Origin: Rhodocyclaceae bacterium
Lineage (GTDB): Bacteria > Pseudomonadota > Gammaproteobacteria > Burkholderiales > Rhodocyclaceae
Direction: 5' to 3'
Length of the DNA: 64,000 nt
NCBI GenBank assembly: GCA_028713915.1
Contig: JAQTNK010000001.1
Location: 62,001 to 126,000, forward strand
This document shows, in pieces, positions 35,580 through 45,489 of the stretch (its first letter is position 1; each line of letters opens with the position of its first letter). Under the pieces are notes generated by a model. The model did no database searches, had not been told where the DNA came from, and saw only the letters and a list, made by a program, of their open reading frames with translations. The translations under genes were made by a program, and so were the position numbers.

Positions 35580-36278
35580 TCAGGCCGCCTTGCGCGGCTT
35601 CTTGGACGGCTTGGCCGCACGTTCCGGCAAGGGCGCACGCAGGCCGCCGATGAGGAAGCTCATCAGGCGCGCGTAGAGCGCGTCGGCATCGCCGGCCTGG
35701 TCGCGGTCGCGCTGGCCTGCGCCGATGACGTTGATGGCATCGGCGCCGGAAACGGCGTAGGACATGGCGCCGAGCATGAAGTGGAAGCGCCACAGGAACT
35801 CCTCCTGCGGCACGTCCGGCAGCGCCTTGAAGAAGGCCGCCTTGAAGCGGGCCAGGACTTCGGCGTATTCCTCGGCGAGGAAGTTCTTCACGAACTCGGC
35901 CGGTTCGGTGTAGGTGCGGCTCAGCAGGCGCATGAAGTTGCAGCCGCCGCCCTCGGTATCGGCGGCCATGCGGATGGCGACGCCGAAGAACGCTTCGACG
36001 ATCTGGCGCGGCTTGACCGGCGCGTCGCCGGCCGCAGCCTCGAGGCGATCGAGCGCCGCGAGCCGCTGTTCATTGAGCCAGGTGAGGCGGCGGCGAAACA
36101 GCTCCTCGATCAGCGCTTCCTTGGAACCGAAGTGGTAATTCACCGCGGCGATGTTCGCCTGCGCCTCGGCGGTAATCATGCGCAGCGTCGTCGCCTCGAA
36201 GCCGTGCGCCATGAACAGGCGCTCGGCCGCGTCGAGAATGCGGCTGCTGGTATCGGAAATCGGGGCCACGGTCGTCAT
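35580..36278 (-). CDS. TetR-family regulator, PsrA-like, of the fad operon
   Basis: 232 residues. The N-terminal DNA-binding domain reads SSRILDAAERLFMAHGFEAT, then LRMITAEAQANIAAVNYHFG and SKEALIEELFRRR, close in wording to PsrA, the long-chain-fatty-acid-responsive repressor of pseudomonads. The C-terminal part would bind an acyl ligand. It is the first gene of a unit with fadE, fadA, fadB and the thioesterase, and a PsrA-type palindrome lies directly upstream. Autoregulated repression lifted by fatty acids or acyl-CoA is therefore likely, by inference. The Lys/Pro-rich tail is unusual. Confidence 0.9.
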   Translation of the reverse strand: MTTVAPISDTSSRILDAAERLFMAHGFEATTLRMITAEAQANIAAVNYHFGSKEALIEELFRRRLTWLNEQRLAALDRLEAAAGDAPVKPRQIVEAFFGVAIRMAADTEGGGCNFMRLLSRTYTEPAEFVKNFLAEEYAEVLARFKAAFFKALPDVPQEEFLWRFHFMLGAMSYAVSGADAINVIGAGQRDRDQAGDADALYARLMSFLIGGLRAPLPERAAKPSKKPRKAA

Positions 36279-36288
36279 GTCGAATCGG

Positions 36289-36315
36289 CAAACACCGGTT
36301 TCAAGCGGGTGTTTG
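36289..36315. promoter_or_regulatory. Candidate operator of the PsrA-like regulator
   Basis: CAAACACCGGTTTC at 36289-36302 has the form (C/G)AAAC-N4-GTTT(C/G), the motif described for PsrA. In addition CAAACACC (36289-36296) is the exact inverted repeat of GGTGTTTG (36308-36315) with 11 bases between. It starts 11 bases ahead of the regulator ATG at 36278, in the space shared with the divergent glycosyltransferase gene. Confidence 0.6.
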
Positions 36316-36441
36316 AATGATACTTAAGATTTCCGCGCGGTCAAGCCGATTCATCGCCAAGGCCGACTTCGATGCGACATCCGGCGTGCACGTTCTTCTT
36401 TCCATTCGCATCGGCCGACGGATACCTATTTCGCAGTATTG

Positions 36442-38274
36442 ATGGGAAATACTTTCCTTCTTAGCATGCAGGACCCTCATGCGGATCCCTGGCCTTGGCG
36501 CAACGGCCTGATGACTGAGCCCCTGGCATTGATGAACGACAGCAGCCACGTTGTTAGGAACAGACAGAAATTCGACCACGATTTCTGGGCGTTGCGACTT
36601 CGTCGTCAGGCCGCCGCGATCGATCCCCGCGCCATCGACCTGCTCGGCTATTTCGGCCTGATCGCCATTGCCCTATGGACCTGCCTTTATGGGCTCGGCA
36701 GTTACGGCATCCTCAACGGCAACGAATCGCTGTACGTGGAGTCCGCGCGGGAAATGGCACAGTCCAAGGAATGGGCGGTGCCGACCCTAAACGGTCTGCC
36801 GTATCTGGAAAAGCCGCCGTTGTTCGTCTGGCTGGTTGCGGCAGCGGCCAGCCTGGGCGGCTCCGTCGAACTGCCGCCGCGACTGGTCACGGCAGTTGCC
36901 GCGCTGTGCTTGATCTTGGGCATCGTCCGCAGTTCGGTGGTGCTGAAGATCGGCCAGCGAGGCTTCACTGCGGGCTTCATCCTCGCCACGAGTCTGGGCA
37001 TCGATGTCATGTCGCGCGTGGCGATGCCGGACCTCACGCTGGCGGCCCTGTTTTCATTCGGCTGCTTCAACTATCTGGCCGCGCTGCAGACGCGCAGCGT
37101 CAGCCGCGTCCGCCTTGCCGCCGGGCTCCTGGGGGCCGCCTCGCTGATCAAGGGCGCGCTGGCGCTGATGCTGTTCGGGCTCATCGCCATCGCCTATTAC
37201 GCTCTCGAGCCAGCCCGCCGCGACGACATGCGAAAATCGGCGCGCGACCCTGCTGCAGTTCTGCTGTTCTTCCTGCCCCTGTGCCTCTGGCTGATCGCCA
37301 TTGAAGCCGCGTTGCCGGGCGCCGCGGCGCACGTCATCGTCGAAGAACACATCCTGCGCTTCCTGGGCATGCGGGAGCCGCACGACTACTACTCGGGTTC
37401 CCCGCTGTATTACGTGCCGCGACTGTTCCTGTTCTTCTTTCCGTGGGCCGGCGTCCTGCTGTTTGGCTGGTTGGCCGCGGCGCGGCAGGCCGCTGATGCA
37501 CGGCAGACCAGGCGCTTCCTCTGGCTGTGCGTCTGGATTCCGTTCGGCTTCTTTACCTTGTCGAGCGCCAAGGCCAACTATTACATCCTGCTTTGCATTC
37601 CCGCCATGGCGCTGCTGACGGCCGACTATCTTCCCGGCCTGCTGCGCGAACGCCGCCGCTTCCCTCTCGTCATGGCGGTCGTCGCGCCGATCTTGCTGTT
37701 CGTCGCGATCTGGGCGTATCGCCTCTGGCAGATTCGCTCCGGAAGGGCGGCAGCCGTGACGCTCATGCCGGACGGCAGCGGACCGCAAGCGATCGCCCTG
37801 CTCGCCATGCTGTCGCTGGCCGTCGTGGCATTGATCCTGGCGGGGTGGCGACGGCCAGCCATGCTGTGCCTGGGCGGCTTGCTGATGCCGGTGTCGCTGC
37901 AGTTCGACCATTTGGTGGCTCGCGCCGAACCCTTCATGTCCGCGCGGACGATCGCCGCCTACATTCAGGACCGCGACCGAAATGTACCCGTCTATATCTT
38001 TGAAGACTTCGAGGCGTTAGGCGCACTGCCGATCTACTTGAAGCAGACGATCCCGGTGATCGACAGCAAGAGCAACGATCTCGCTTTCGGGCGTCGCATC
38101 CGGCCCCACCATCCCAATTTCGTCACGGCCGACAAGGTGCTGGCATCCGGCAATGAGGCCGTTGTCGTCGTCATGCAGGATAGACTGAAGGACTACGCCG
38201 GCACTGCCTTGCCGAAGGTTTCCACTGAACTGACGACCATCGGCCGCGCCAAACTTTTTCGCATCAAGCCCTAG
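36442..38274 (+). CDS. ArnT/PMT-like polytopic glycosyltransferase
   Basis: About 610 residues from ATG at 36442; later in-frame ATGs (36466, 36511, 36532) are possible because no good ribosome site is seen. It is a GT-C fold protein with roughly 11-12 membrane segments. The first periplasmic loop holds the acidic motif GNESLYVESAREMAQSKEWA followed by PTLNGLPYLEKPPLFVWLVA, typical of ArnT and related lipid-linked sugar transferases. DVMSRVAMPDLTLAALFS and SPLYYVPRLFLFFFPW also fit. It would transfer a sugar from a polyprenyl carrier to lipid A or another envelope acceptor; the donor is unknown. Confidence 0.88.
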   Translation: MGNTFLLSMQDPHADPWPWRNGLMTEPLALMNDSSHVVRNRQKFDHDFWALRLRRQAAAIDPRAIDLLGYFGLIAIALWTCLYGLGSYGILNGNESLYVESAREMAQSKEWAVPTLNGLPYLEKPPLFVWLVAAAASLGGSVELPPRLVTAVAALCLILGIVRSSVVLKIGQRGFTAGFILATSLGIDVMSRVAMPDLTLAALFSFGCFNYLAALQTRSVSRVRLAAGLLGAASLIKGALALMLFGLIAIAYYALEPARRDDMRKSARDPAAVLLFFLPLCLWLIAIEAALPGAAAHVIVEEHILRFLGMREPHDYYSGSPLYYVPRLFLFFFPWAGVLLFGWLAAARQAADARQTRRFLWLCVWIPFGFFTLSSAKANYYILLCIPAMALLTADYLPGLLRERRRFPLVMAVVAPILLFVAIWAYRLWQIRSGRAAAVTLMPDGSGPQAIALLAMLSLAVVALILAGWRRPAMLCLGGLLMPVSLQFDHLVARAEPFMSARTIAAYIQDRDRNVPVYIFEDFEALGALPIYLKQTIPVIDSKSNDLAFGRRIRPHHPNFVTADKVLASGNEAVVVVMQDRLKDYAGTALPKVSTELTTIGRAKLFRIKP

Positions 38275-38540
38275 GCGGCGGCCGGCCCAACGCCGCGTTC
38301 GGCCGCCGCTGCTTCACCCGGCCGAAGCTCTTGTCGATCTTCAGCGTTTCCAACCGGCAACAGCTTGAGATACGACAACGACGAGTAGCCCGTGCCGAAA
38401 TCGTCCAGGGCAAGAGCGACGCCCATCGCCTGGCATTCGCGCAGGACGCTGGCAACGCGCTGCACGTCTTCGATCGCCGCCGTCTCGAGAATCTCCAGTT
38501 CCAGCGAATTTCGCGTCGCCATGGCGCCAATGCCGCACCG
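38264..38540 (-). pseudogene. EAL-domain (cyclic-di-GMP phosphodiesterase) remnant, frameshifted
   Basis: From about 38522 the minus strand encodes RNSLELEILETAAIEDVQRV, then ALALDDFGTGYSSLSYLKLL, a standard EAL-domain segment including the DDFGTGYSS metal/substrate motif. The frame breaks after LLPV: one extra base in the CC pair at 38350-38351 (GG on the coding strand) shifts it, and the continuation ETLKIDKSFGRVKQ is in another frame, ending at 38264. The upstream two thirds of the domain with the EAL motif itself are not found. It is a truncated, frameshifted relic between the glycosyltransferase and an acyl-CoA ligase. Confidence 0.85.
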
Positions 38541-38644
38541 GTGCGCCGGCTGGGCGTCACGCGCCCGCCGTCAAGCCGGCAACGACGGGCCGCGCAAGCT
38601 TGCGTCGGCCGTGCCCGCCGGGAAGCCGGGCACGGCCGACGCGG

Positions 38645-40336
38645 TCACGCCGTCTTGACTTCGCTCAAGCCCAGTTCCGCGGCCAGCTTCTGGCGCAGGA
38701 TGTATTTTTGGACTTTGCCGGTCACGGTCATGGGCAGCGCTTCCATGAACCGCACATAGCGCGGAATCTTGTAGTGCGCGATTTCGCCGCGGCAGTAGTT
38801 GCGTATCTCGTCTTCGGTGGCCGCGATGCCGGGGCGCAAGACGATGCAGGCGCACAGTTCCTCGCCGTACTTGGGATCGGGCACGCCGACGCACTGGACG
38901 TCCTGGACTTTCGGATGGCTGTAGAGAAACTCCTCGACTTCGCGCGGATAGATGTTCTCGCCGCCGCGAATGATCATGTCCTTGGCGCGGCCGACGATGT
39001 TGCAGTAACCCTCGGCGTCGATCACGCCAAGATCGCCGGTATGCATCCAGCCGCCCGCGTCGACCGCTTCGGCGGTCTTCTCGGGATCGCCCCAGTAGCC
39101 CTGCATCACCGAGTAGCCGCGCACCAGCAGTTCGCCTTTCTCGCCGCGCGGCACAGTGGCGCCGTCGGCGTCGACGACCTTGCATTCGACATGCGGCTGG
39201 ATGCGCCCGACCGTGGACACGCGGCGATCCAGCGGGTCGGTGGTCGCGCTCTGGAAGCTCACCGGCGATGTCTCCGTCATGCCGTAGGCGATGGTCACCT
39301 GGTCCATGTGGAGGCGCTCGACGACTTTCTTCATCACTTCTGTCGGGCAGGGCGAGCCGGCCATGATCCCGGTGCGCAGCGTGCTGGTGTCGTAAGTCGC
39401 GAGATCGGGGCAGTCGAGCACGGCGATGAACATCGTCGGCACGCCGTGCAGCGCGGTGCAGCGCTCGGCCTGGACGGCGTCGAGCACGCTCCTGGCGTCG
39501 AAGCCCTCGCCCGGAAACACCATGGCCGCGCCGTGCGTCACGCAGGCGAGGTTGCCCAGCACCATGCCGAAGCAGTGATAGAGCGGCACGGGAATGCACA
39601 GGCGGTCCTCTGCCGTCAGGCGCATCGCCTCGCCGATGAAGTAGCCGTTGTTGAGGATGTTGCGATGGGTCAGCGTCGCGCCCTTGGGCGAACCGGTCGT
39701 GCCGGACGTGAACTGGATGTTGATGGCATCGTGCGCCGTCAGCGTCGCGGCGGCGGCTTCCATCTCGGCCAGGGCCGCGGCGGGCGGCAGCTGCATCAGC
39801 TCGTCGAAGTTGCGCATGCCGGCCGATTTCCCCGCGCCCAGGCGGATCACCGTCTTCAGCTGCGGCAGCCGCGCCGCCACCAGCGCGCCGGCGGCGCAGG
39901 AATCCAGTTCCGGCGCCAGGGAGCGCAGGATGTCGAGATAGTCGCTGGACTTGAAGCTCGGCGCCAGGATCAGCGCCGCGCAGCCGACCTTGTTCAGCAC
40001 GTATTCCAGCTCATGCCGCCGGTAGGCCGGATTGATGTTGACCATCAGCAGCCCGGCCTTGGCGGTGGCGAACTGGGTCAGCACCCATTCGCTGCAATTC
40101 TGCGACCAGATGCCGATGCGGTCGCCCGGCCGCAGCCCGAGCTGGCGCAGGTTGGTGGCCAGCGCGTCGACCTTCTCCTTGAATTCGCGGTAGCTCCAGC
40201 GCACGCCCTGATGGCGCACCACCAGCGCCTCGCGCTCGGGCCAGCGGGCGGCCACCTGGTCGAGGTGGCTGCCGATCGTGGACTCGATCAGCGGAACGTC
40301 GGTGGCCCCGCTGACATAGCTTTCTGCCGTTTCCAT
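38645..40336 (-). CDS. Fatty-acyl/carboxylate CoA ligase (AMP-binding)
   Basis: 563 residues from the ATG at 40336 with GGAGG 5-6 bases ahead. Adenylate-forming family motifs are [66 protein letters not shown] and the C-terminal lysine of [13 protein letters not shown]. It makes an acyl-CoA from a carboxylic acid. It lies 19 bases after an aldehyde dehydrogenase gene, so the pair could turn an aldehyde into a CoA ester; the substrate is not evident. Confidence 0.93.
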   Translation of the reverse strand: METAESYVSGATDVPLIESTIGSHLDQVAARWPEREALVVRHQGVRWSYREFKEKVDALATNLRQLGLRPGDRIGIWSQNCSEWVLTQFATAKAGLLMVNINPAYRRHELEYVLNKVGCAALILAPSFKSSDYLDILRSLAPELDSCAAGALVAARLPQLKTVIRLGAGKSAGMRNFDELMQLPPAAALAEMEAAAATLTAHDAINIQFTSGTTGSPKGATLTHRNILNNGYFIGEAMRLTAEDRLCIPVPLYHCFGMVLGNLACVTHGAAMVFPGEGFDARSVLDAVQAERCTALHGVPTMFIAVLDCPDLATYDTSTLRTGIMAGSPCPTEVMKKVVERLHMDQVTIAYGMTETSPVSFQSATTDPLDRRVSTVGRIQPHVECKVVDADGATVPRGEKGELLVRGYSVMQGYWGDPEKTAEAVDAGGWMHTGDLGVIDAEGYCNIVGRAKDMIIRGGENIYPREVEEFLYSHPKVQDVQCVGVPDPKYGEELCACIVLRPGIAATEDEIRNYCRGEIAHYKIPRYVRFMEALPMTVTGKVQKYILRQKLAAELGLSEVKTA

Positions 40337-40355
40337 GTGCGCCTCCAATCGTCGA

Positions 40356-41864
40356 TCAAACGGCCATGAACACGGACTTCTGTTCCAGGTAGCCGTCGAG
40401 GGCGGCCCGGCCCATTTCCTTGCCGAAACCGGATTGCTTGTAGCCGCCGAAAGGCATGGCCGCATCCAGCATGTTATGGCAATTGACCCAGACCGTGCCG
40501 GCCTTGATCTTGGGGATCAGGCGATGCACGCGCGAAAGGTCGTTCGACCAGATGCTGGCGCCGAGGCCGTAGGGCGTATCGTTGGCCAGCGCCGCCACCT
40601 CATCGAGGTCGTCGTAGGGCATGGCGACCACCACCGGCCCGAAGATTTCCTCCTGCACGACGCGCGCTTTCTGGTCGACCTTGGTCATCACCGTCGGCTT
40701 GACGAAGTAGCCGACCTCGGTCGCCCGTCCGCCGCCGACGACGATCTCGCCGCCTTGCTGGCGGCCGATGTCGATGTAGGAACAAACACGCTCCATCTGC
40801 TCGCGGGAAACCAGCGGCCCCAACTGGGCCGTGGGATCGAGGCCGTGGCCGATGGTCATGGCGCTGGCGTGGCTCGCCAGGTCGGCGACGACGCGGTCGA
40901 AGTTCTTCTTGTGGACGTAGAGGCGCGAACCGGCGCAGCACACCTGCCCCTGGTTGAAATAGATGGCCTGGGCGGCGCCGGCGGCGGCCATGGCGGGGTC
41001 GCAATCCTCGAGAACGATGACCGGCGACTTGCCGCCCAGTTCCAGGGTGAGGCGGGTCATGTTCTCCATGGCGGCCTTGCCGATCAGCTTGCCGACTTCG
41101 GTGGAGCCGGTGAAGGTGATCTTGTTCACGCCCGGATGCCGCGTCAGCGGCGCGCCGGCGCCGATGCCGTCGCCGGTCAGGACATTCACCACGCCGTCCG
41201 GATAGCCGGCCTCCTGGATCAACTGGCCGAGGAACAGCGCCGACAGCGGTGTCTGTTCGGCAGGCTTGAGCACCACGGTGCAGCCGGTGGCCAGCGCCGG
41301 TCCCAGCTTCCAGCAGGCGAGCAGCAGCGGGAAGTTCCAGGCGACGACGGCGGCGACCACGCCCACCGGCTCGCGGCGCGTGAAGTTGACGAACTCGTTG
41401 TCGGGCATGAAGGGCACTGAGACGTCGACGGTGCTGCCCTCGATCTTGGTCGCCCAGCCGGCCATGTAGCGCATGTAGCTGACGCTGAGGCCGACGTCGA
41501 CGGCCTGCGCGATCGCCGCGGACTTGCCGTTGTCGATGGATTCGATTTCCGCCAGCGTGCGGCCATTCTGTTCCATGAGATCGGCCAGGCGCAGCAGCAG
41601 GCGTTCCCGCTCGGCCGGCTTGGCGCGGCTCCAGGGCCCGCTGTCGAAGGCGCGGCGGGCGGCGGCGACGGCGGCGTCGACGTCGGCCGGCTGAGCGGCC
41701 GGCACCGTGGCGATGACGGCTTCGGTGGCCGGATTGACGACTTCCAGGGTCTCGCCGCCGGCGGCGGCGACCCACTGGCCGCCGATCAGCATGCGGTGGT
41801 TGCCGCGGGCGAGAAATTCCTGGGCGGCGCTGCTCAGCAGATCCTTGACGTCATTGAGGTTCAT
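40356..41864 (-). CDS. NAD(P)-dependent aldehyde dehydrogenase
   Basis: 502 residues, from an ATG with AGGAGATGAG ahead. Classical ALDH fold: cofactor segment [40 protein letters not shown], the general base Glu275 in LELGGKSP, and the nucleophile Cys309 in [26 protein letters not shown] is at the C-terminus. It oxidises an aldehyde to the acid for the CoA ligase downstream. Amine oxidation by the dehydrogenase encoded at 49-57 kb also yields aldehydes, but a direct link is only inference. Confidence 0.94.
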   Translation of the reverse strand: MNLNDVKDLLSSAAQEFLARGNHRMLIGGQWVAAAGGETLEVVNPATEAVIATVPAAQPADVDAAVAAARRAFDSGPWSRAKPAERERLLLRLADLMEQNGRTLAEIESIDNGKSAAIAQAVDVGLSVSYMRYMAGWATKIEGSTVDVSVPFMPDNEFVNFTRREPVGVVAAVVAWNFPLLLACWKLGPALATGCTVVLKPAEQTPLSALFLGQLIQEAGYPDGVVNVLTGDGIGAGAPLTRHPGVNKITFTGSTEVGKLIGKAAMENMTRLTLELGGKSPVIVLEDCDPAMAAAGAAQAIYFNQGQVCCAGSRLYVHKKNFDRVVADLASHASAMTIGHGLDPTAQLGPLVSREQMERVCSYIDIGRQQGGEIVVGGGRATEVGYFVKPTVMTKVDQKARVVQEEIFGPVVVAMPYDDLDEVAALANDTPYGLGASIWSNDLSRVHRLIPKIKAGTVWVNCHNMLDAAMPFGGYKQSGFGKEMGRAALDGYLEQKSVFMAV

Positions 41865-41961
41865 GTCTCATCTCCTAGTTTTTTTGGCAGGCTGGCAATT
41901 GCTTCGGCCGGACGACTCGGCCCCATGCGGGACCGACGCCGTCCTCATCGAAGCAGGTGAA

Positions 41962-43005
41962 TCAGTTGTTGGGAACGACTCCGAGCACGGAGAACAGCAC
42001 GTCGCCCGCCGGGCCGGCGGCCACGCTGGTCAGCCCCGCCCGGTCGGCGCGCACGCTGGCTTCGAACACCTGGCCGGCGTCGTCGCTGCTGACCGAGACC
42101 GATGCCCGGCCGGCCGGCGCAGTGAAGCGCAGCGGCGGCCCGCCGCGATGATCGCCGCAGCTCAGCGAGACGCCGCTGGCGCCGACAATGCGCACGCTGC
42201 CGTCGGCGTGCTGGACGATGGCCGTCAGCGACTGCTGGGTGCCGCTGGCGATTTCCTTCCAGGTGAGGCCGCGGTCGTCGCTGCGGAAAAGATGGCCGCG
42301 CAGCCCCGCCATGAGGATCGAACCGTCGCGCAGCGCAAGGCCCGTCCAGAAGGAGCCCTTGTTGTCGGTCTGGATCAGTTTCCAGGTGGCGCCGTTGTCG
42401 TCGGAGCGCAGGATGGCGCCGGCTTCGGCCGCCACGAACAGCAGTCCGCCGCCGGCCGGGACCAGCTCGATGAGGTGGATCTCCCCGGCCTCGCCGGCGA
42501 TCAGCTTGCGCTCCTGCCAGGTCTTGCCGCCATCCTTGGTTTCCAGGGCGAGGCCGAACTGGCCGATGGCCAGGCCATGGCTGGCGTTCTCGAACCAGAC
42601 GGAGAGCAGCACCCGATCCTTGCCGCGCTCCTCGCGCGCTATCTGCCAGTGCTCTCCGCCGTCGCGGGTGGCGATGACGGTGCCGTCGTGGCCCGCCGCC
42701 CAGCCCTGCTTGTCGTCGATGAAATAGACGCTGGTCAGCGGAGCGCGCGTCGGCACGGCCGCGGCCTGCCGAAAGCTCTTGCCGTCGTCGCTGAGAATGA
42801 CGACGCCATAATCGCCGACGGCGACGATGCGCCTGCCGGCCAGCGCCGAGGCGTAGATCGCGGTCTTGTCGGCATGCACCAGCTGCGGCGCGACGCGCAG
42901 TTCGCTCGCGGCCGCCGGACCTTGGTCGGCGACGGCCGCGCCTGCCCCGGCGGCCCCGAGGGCAGCGAGGACCAGGCAGAGGGGAATGAATTGACGTTTC
43001 ATCAT
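41962..43005 (-). CDS. YCF48/BNR-repeat exported protein
   Basis: 347 residues. A signal peptide of about 26 residues (LCLVLAALGAAGAGAAVA) precedes a beta-propeller with YCF48-type repeats: SVYFIDDKQGWAAGHDGTVI, then ATRDGGEHWQIA, LETKDGGKTWQE, RSDDNGATWKL, RSDDRGLTWKE. Photosystem II assembly factors share this repeat, but here the protein is a periplasmic partner of an RND exporter, since the two genes are 10 bases apart. Its task is unknown. Confidence 0.87.
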   Translation of the reverse strand: MMKRQFIPLCLVLAALGAAGAGAAVADQGPAAASELRVAPQLVHADKTAIYASALAGRRIVAVGDYGVVILSDDGKSFRQAAAVPTRAPLTSVYFIDDKQGWAAGHDGTVIATRDGGEHWQIAREERGKDRVLLSVWFENASHGLAIGQFGLALETKDGGKTWQERKLIAGEAGEIHLIELVPAGGGLLFVAAEAGAILRSDDNGATWKLIQTDNKGSFWTGLALRDGSILMAGLRGHLFRSDDRGLTWKEIASGTQQSLTAIVQHADGSVRIVGASGVSLSCGDHRGGPPLRFTAPAGRASVSVSSDDAGQVFEASVRADRAGLTSVAAGPAGDVLFSVLGVVPNN

Positions 43006-43015
43006 GACTTCCGGA

Positions 43016-45385
43016 TCAGTGGCCGATGGCCGGAGCCTTGACCGGCCCCCGGCGCGGGAATAGGGAGTCGAGCTTGACGGCGAAGGCCGGCAGCACCGTG
43101 ATCGCCATGATCATGTTCATCATGAACATGAAGGTGAGCAGGATGCCCATGTCGGCCTGGAACTTGAGGTCGGAGAACGACCACGTGGCGACGCCGACCG
43201 ACAGCGTGATGGCGGTGAAGATGGTGGCGATGCCGACTTCGCGCAGCGCCCCTTCGAGCGCGGCCTTCATGTCCTCGCCGCGCGAGAGATGGATAAGCAG
43301 GCGGTTGTAGATGTAGAAGGCATAGTCGACGCCGATGCCCGTGGCCAGCACCATCACCGGCAGGGTCGCCACCGTGAGGCCGATGTCGAGGGTCTTCATG
43401 AACCAGTAGCCGAGGAAGGTGGCCAGCGTCAGCGGCACGCAGCAGGCGAGCATGGCGCGCCAGTCGCGGTAGGCCACCAGCACCAGGATCATGATGGCGG
43501 CATAGACGTAGAGCATCATCGGCAATTCGCGCTCTTCGACCACTTCGTTGGTGGCGGCGAGCACGCCGATGTTGCCCGACGCCAGGCGCACCTTGATGCC
43601 GAGCGGCGCCGGGTCGAAATCCCGGCGGAAGTCCTTGACCGCCTGGATCGCCGGGCGGATGGTCAGCGCCTTGTGGTCGGCCAGGTAGATGTTGGCCGCC
43701 ATCATGGTGCACGCGCGGTTGAAGAGGCCGCCGGCTTCGGGCAGGTAGCCCACGGCCACCTGCAGCGCCTTGCTGTCGCGCGGCAGCGCGGTCATCTTCG
43801 GGTTGCCTTCGTTGAGGCCGGCATTGGCGAACTTGGCCATCGCCGACAGCGAGGAGACGGAGAGTACGCCGGGCACCTGCGTCATGTACTGGGTGAACTG
43901 GTCCATGTAGTTCACCACGGCAAAGCTGTTGCAGGAATCGTTGGGCGTCTCGAAGACCACGGTCAACACGTCCATGCCGAGATCGAAGCGCTTGACGATG
44001 TTCTCGATGTCCAGGTTGTAGCGCGAATCGGCACGCAGCTCCGGCGCGCCGGGCTGCAGCGCGCCGATATGGCGGCCGTGGCTCTGCCAGACGGCGATGC
44101 CGAACAGCACCAGCGCCAGCGCCAGGACCATGCGCGCGTGGCGGATGTCGGCGATGAAGCCGAGGCGCTCGATGACCTTGCCCCGCTTGACCTGCAAGTC
44201 TTCGAGCCGCAGCGCGTACTCGCGCGAGAAGCGGAAGAACGAAGCGGTCAGCGGCAGCATGATCAGGTTGGTGACGATCTTGTAGCCGACGCCGATGGAT
44301 GCGGCGATGCCCAGTTCCCGGATCATCGGGATGGGAATGATGACCAGGGTGATGAAGCCGACGAAAGCCGTGACCAGGGCCAGCGTGCCGGGAATGAACA
44401 GGCTGGAGAAGCTCTCGCGCGCGGCCTCGATGGAACTCGCCCCGGCGGCGACCGCCTTGGAGATGGCGTTGATCTGCTGCACGCCGTGCGAGACGCCGAT
44501 GGCGAAGACCAGGAAGGGCACGAGAATGGCCAGCGGATCGAGGCCGAAGCCGAGCAGCGTCAGCGTGCCGAACTGCCAGACCACCGACACCGTAGAGCAG
44601 CCGATGGCCAGCAGGGTGAGCAGCACCGAGCGGCAATACCAATACACGGCCAGCGCCGTCAGCACCATGGCGAGCGCGAAGAAGGCGGCAGCGCCCTTGG
44701 CGCCGTCGGCGATGTCGCCGATCTGCTTGGCGAAGCCGATGATCTCGATGTCGTAGTCGCTGCTTTCCAGCTTGGTGCGCACCGCCGATTCGAGCTTCGC
44801 CGCGAGGTCGAGGTAGTCGAGCTTGGCGCCGCTGGCATCGAGCTCGTTCAAGTCGGCGACGATCATCGCCGCCGAGTTGTCGTTGGCGACGAGATTGCCC
44901 ATGTAGCCGCCGCGCACGACGCGGTCGCGGATGCGGGCGATCTTCTCGGCGTCGAGCGCGTCGGCCGTGGTGTCCCCGCTGATCACGTCCTCGGCGGCGT
45001 AGCCTTCCTCGGTCAGCTCATAAAGCCGGGTGTTCGGCGTCCACAGCGACTGCACCGAGCGCCGATCGACGCCGGGCAGGTAGAGCACGGCTTCGGTGGC
45101 CTCGAACAGCTTGCGCAAGCCCGCCTGGGTCCAGATGTCGCCCTTCTTCGCCTTGACGACGACCATGATGCGGTTCGAGCCGAACAACTGGTCGCGGTAC
45201 TGGAAGAAAGTATCGGTGTATTCGTGGCCGATCGGCAGCTGCTTGTCGAAGCCGGCGGACATGCGCAATTGCGCCGCGAGCCCGCCCATGACGAGCGTGA
45301 ACAACATCAGGACCGCCAAGGTGGGAAGGCGGAACCTGAAGAAGAAATCTTCCAGACGCTTTACGAAACTGATGATGCTTGGCAT
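43016..45385 (-). CDS. RND-superfamily (MMPL/HpnN-like) exporter
   Basis: 789 residues with twelve predicted membrane segments in the RND 1+5+1+5 plan: segment 1 at about 20-38, a large periplasmic loop, five segments at about 220-380, segment 7 near 410, a second loop, and a last group from about 620. The second half carries the proton-relay type motif TGIGVDYAFYIYNRL; the matching first-half site reads FAIGVSHGVQQINA without Asp, as in hydrophobic-lipid RND exporters. The substrate is not known. Grouped with a YCF48-like, a DUF1302 and a DUF1329 gene. Confidence 0.9.
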   Translation of the reverse strand: MPSIISFVKRLEDFFFRFRLPTLAVLMLFTLVMGGLAAQLRMSAGFDKQLPIGHEYTDTFFQYRDQLFGSNRIMVVVKAKKGDIWTQAGLRKLFEATEAVLYLPGVDRRSVQSLWTPNTRLYELTEEGYAAEDVISGDTTADALDAEKIARIRDRVVRGGYMGNLVANDNSAAMIVADLNELDASGAKLDYLDLAAKLESAVRTKLESSDYDIEIIGFAKQIGDIADGAKGAAAFFALAMVLTALAVYWYCRSVLLTLLAIGCSTVSVVWQFGTLTLLGFGLDPLAILVPFLVFAIGVSHGVQQINAISKAVAAGASSIEAARESFSSLFIPGTLALVTAFVGFITLVIIPIPMIRELGIAASIGVGYKIVTNLIMLPLTASFFRFSREYALRLEDLQVKRGKVIERLGFIADIRHARMVLALALVLFGIAVWQSHGRHIGALQPGAPELRADSRYNLDIENIVKRFDLGMDVLTVVFETPNDSCNSFAVVNYMDQFTQYMTQVPGVLSVSSLSAMAKFANAGLNEGNPKMTALPRDSKALQVAVGYLPEAGGLFNRACTMMAANIYLADHKALTIRPAIQAVKDFRRDFDPAPLGIKVRLASGNIGVLAATNEVVEERELPMMLYVYAAIMILVLVAYRDWRAMLACCVPLTLATFLGYWFMKTLDIGLTVATLPVMVLATGIGVDYAFYIYNRLLIHLSRGEDMKAALEGALREVGIATIFTAITLSVGVATWSFSDLKFQADMGILLTFMFMMNMIMAITVLPAFAVKLDSLFPRRGPVKAPAIGH

Positions 45386-45438
45386 AGAAATTTAGTCCGC
45401 CACAAGCCCAGGGGGCACGAAGACAACGGCAGTCCGGC

Positions 45439-45480
45439 TGCGGGACGGCGCGTCGCGAAGCGCACGACGGCCATCCCGCA
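45439..45480. other. Intergenic two-part stem-loop between DUF1302 and RND genes
   Basis: TGCGGGA (45439-45445) pairs with TCCCGCA (45474-45480), and inside it CGTCG (45451-45455) pairs with CGACG (45465-45469). No U-run follows on the minus strand, so this is more likely an mRNA stabilising or processing hairpin than a terminator. Confidence 0.4.
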
Positions 45481-45489
45481 TCTGTTGCG

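Noticed and set aside
38264..38560. 98-codon intact frame opposite the glycosyltransferase end
   Set aside because: Only its C-terminal LETLKIDKSFGRV is meaningful and belongs to the frameshifted EAL remnant; the rest is out of frame.
43002..44642. 546-codon minus-strand frame overlapping the RND exporter
   Set aside because: Out-of-frame shadow rich in Arg and His; the real exporter frame has clear membrane segments and motifs.
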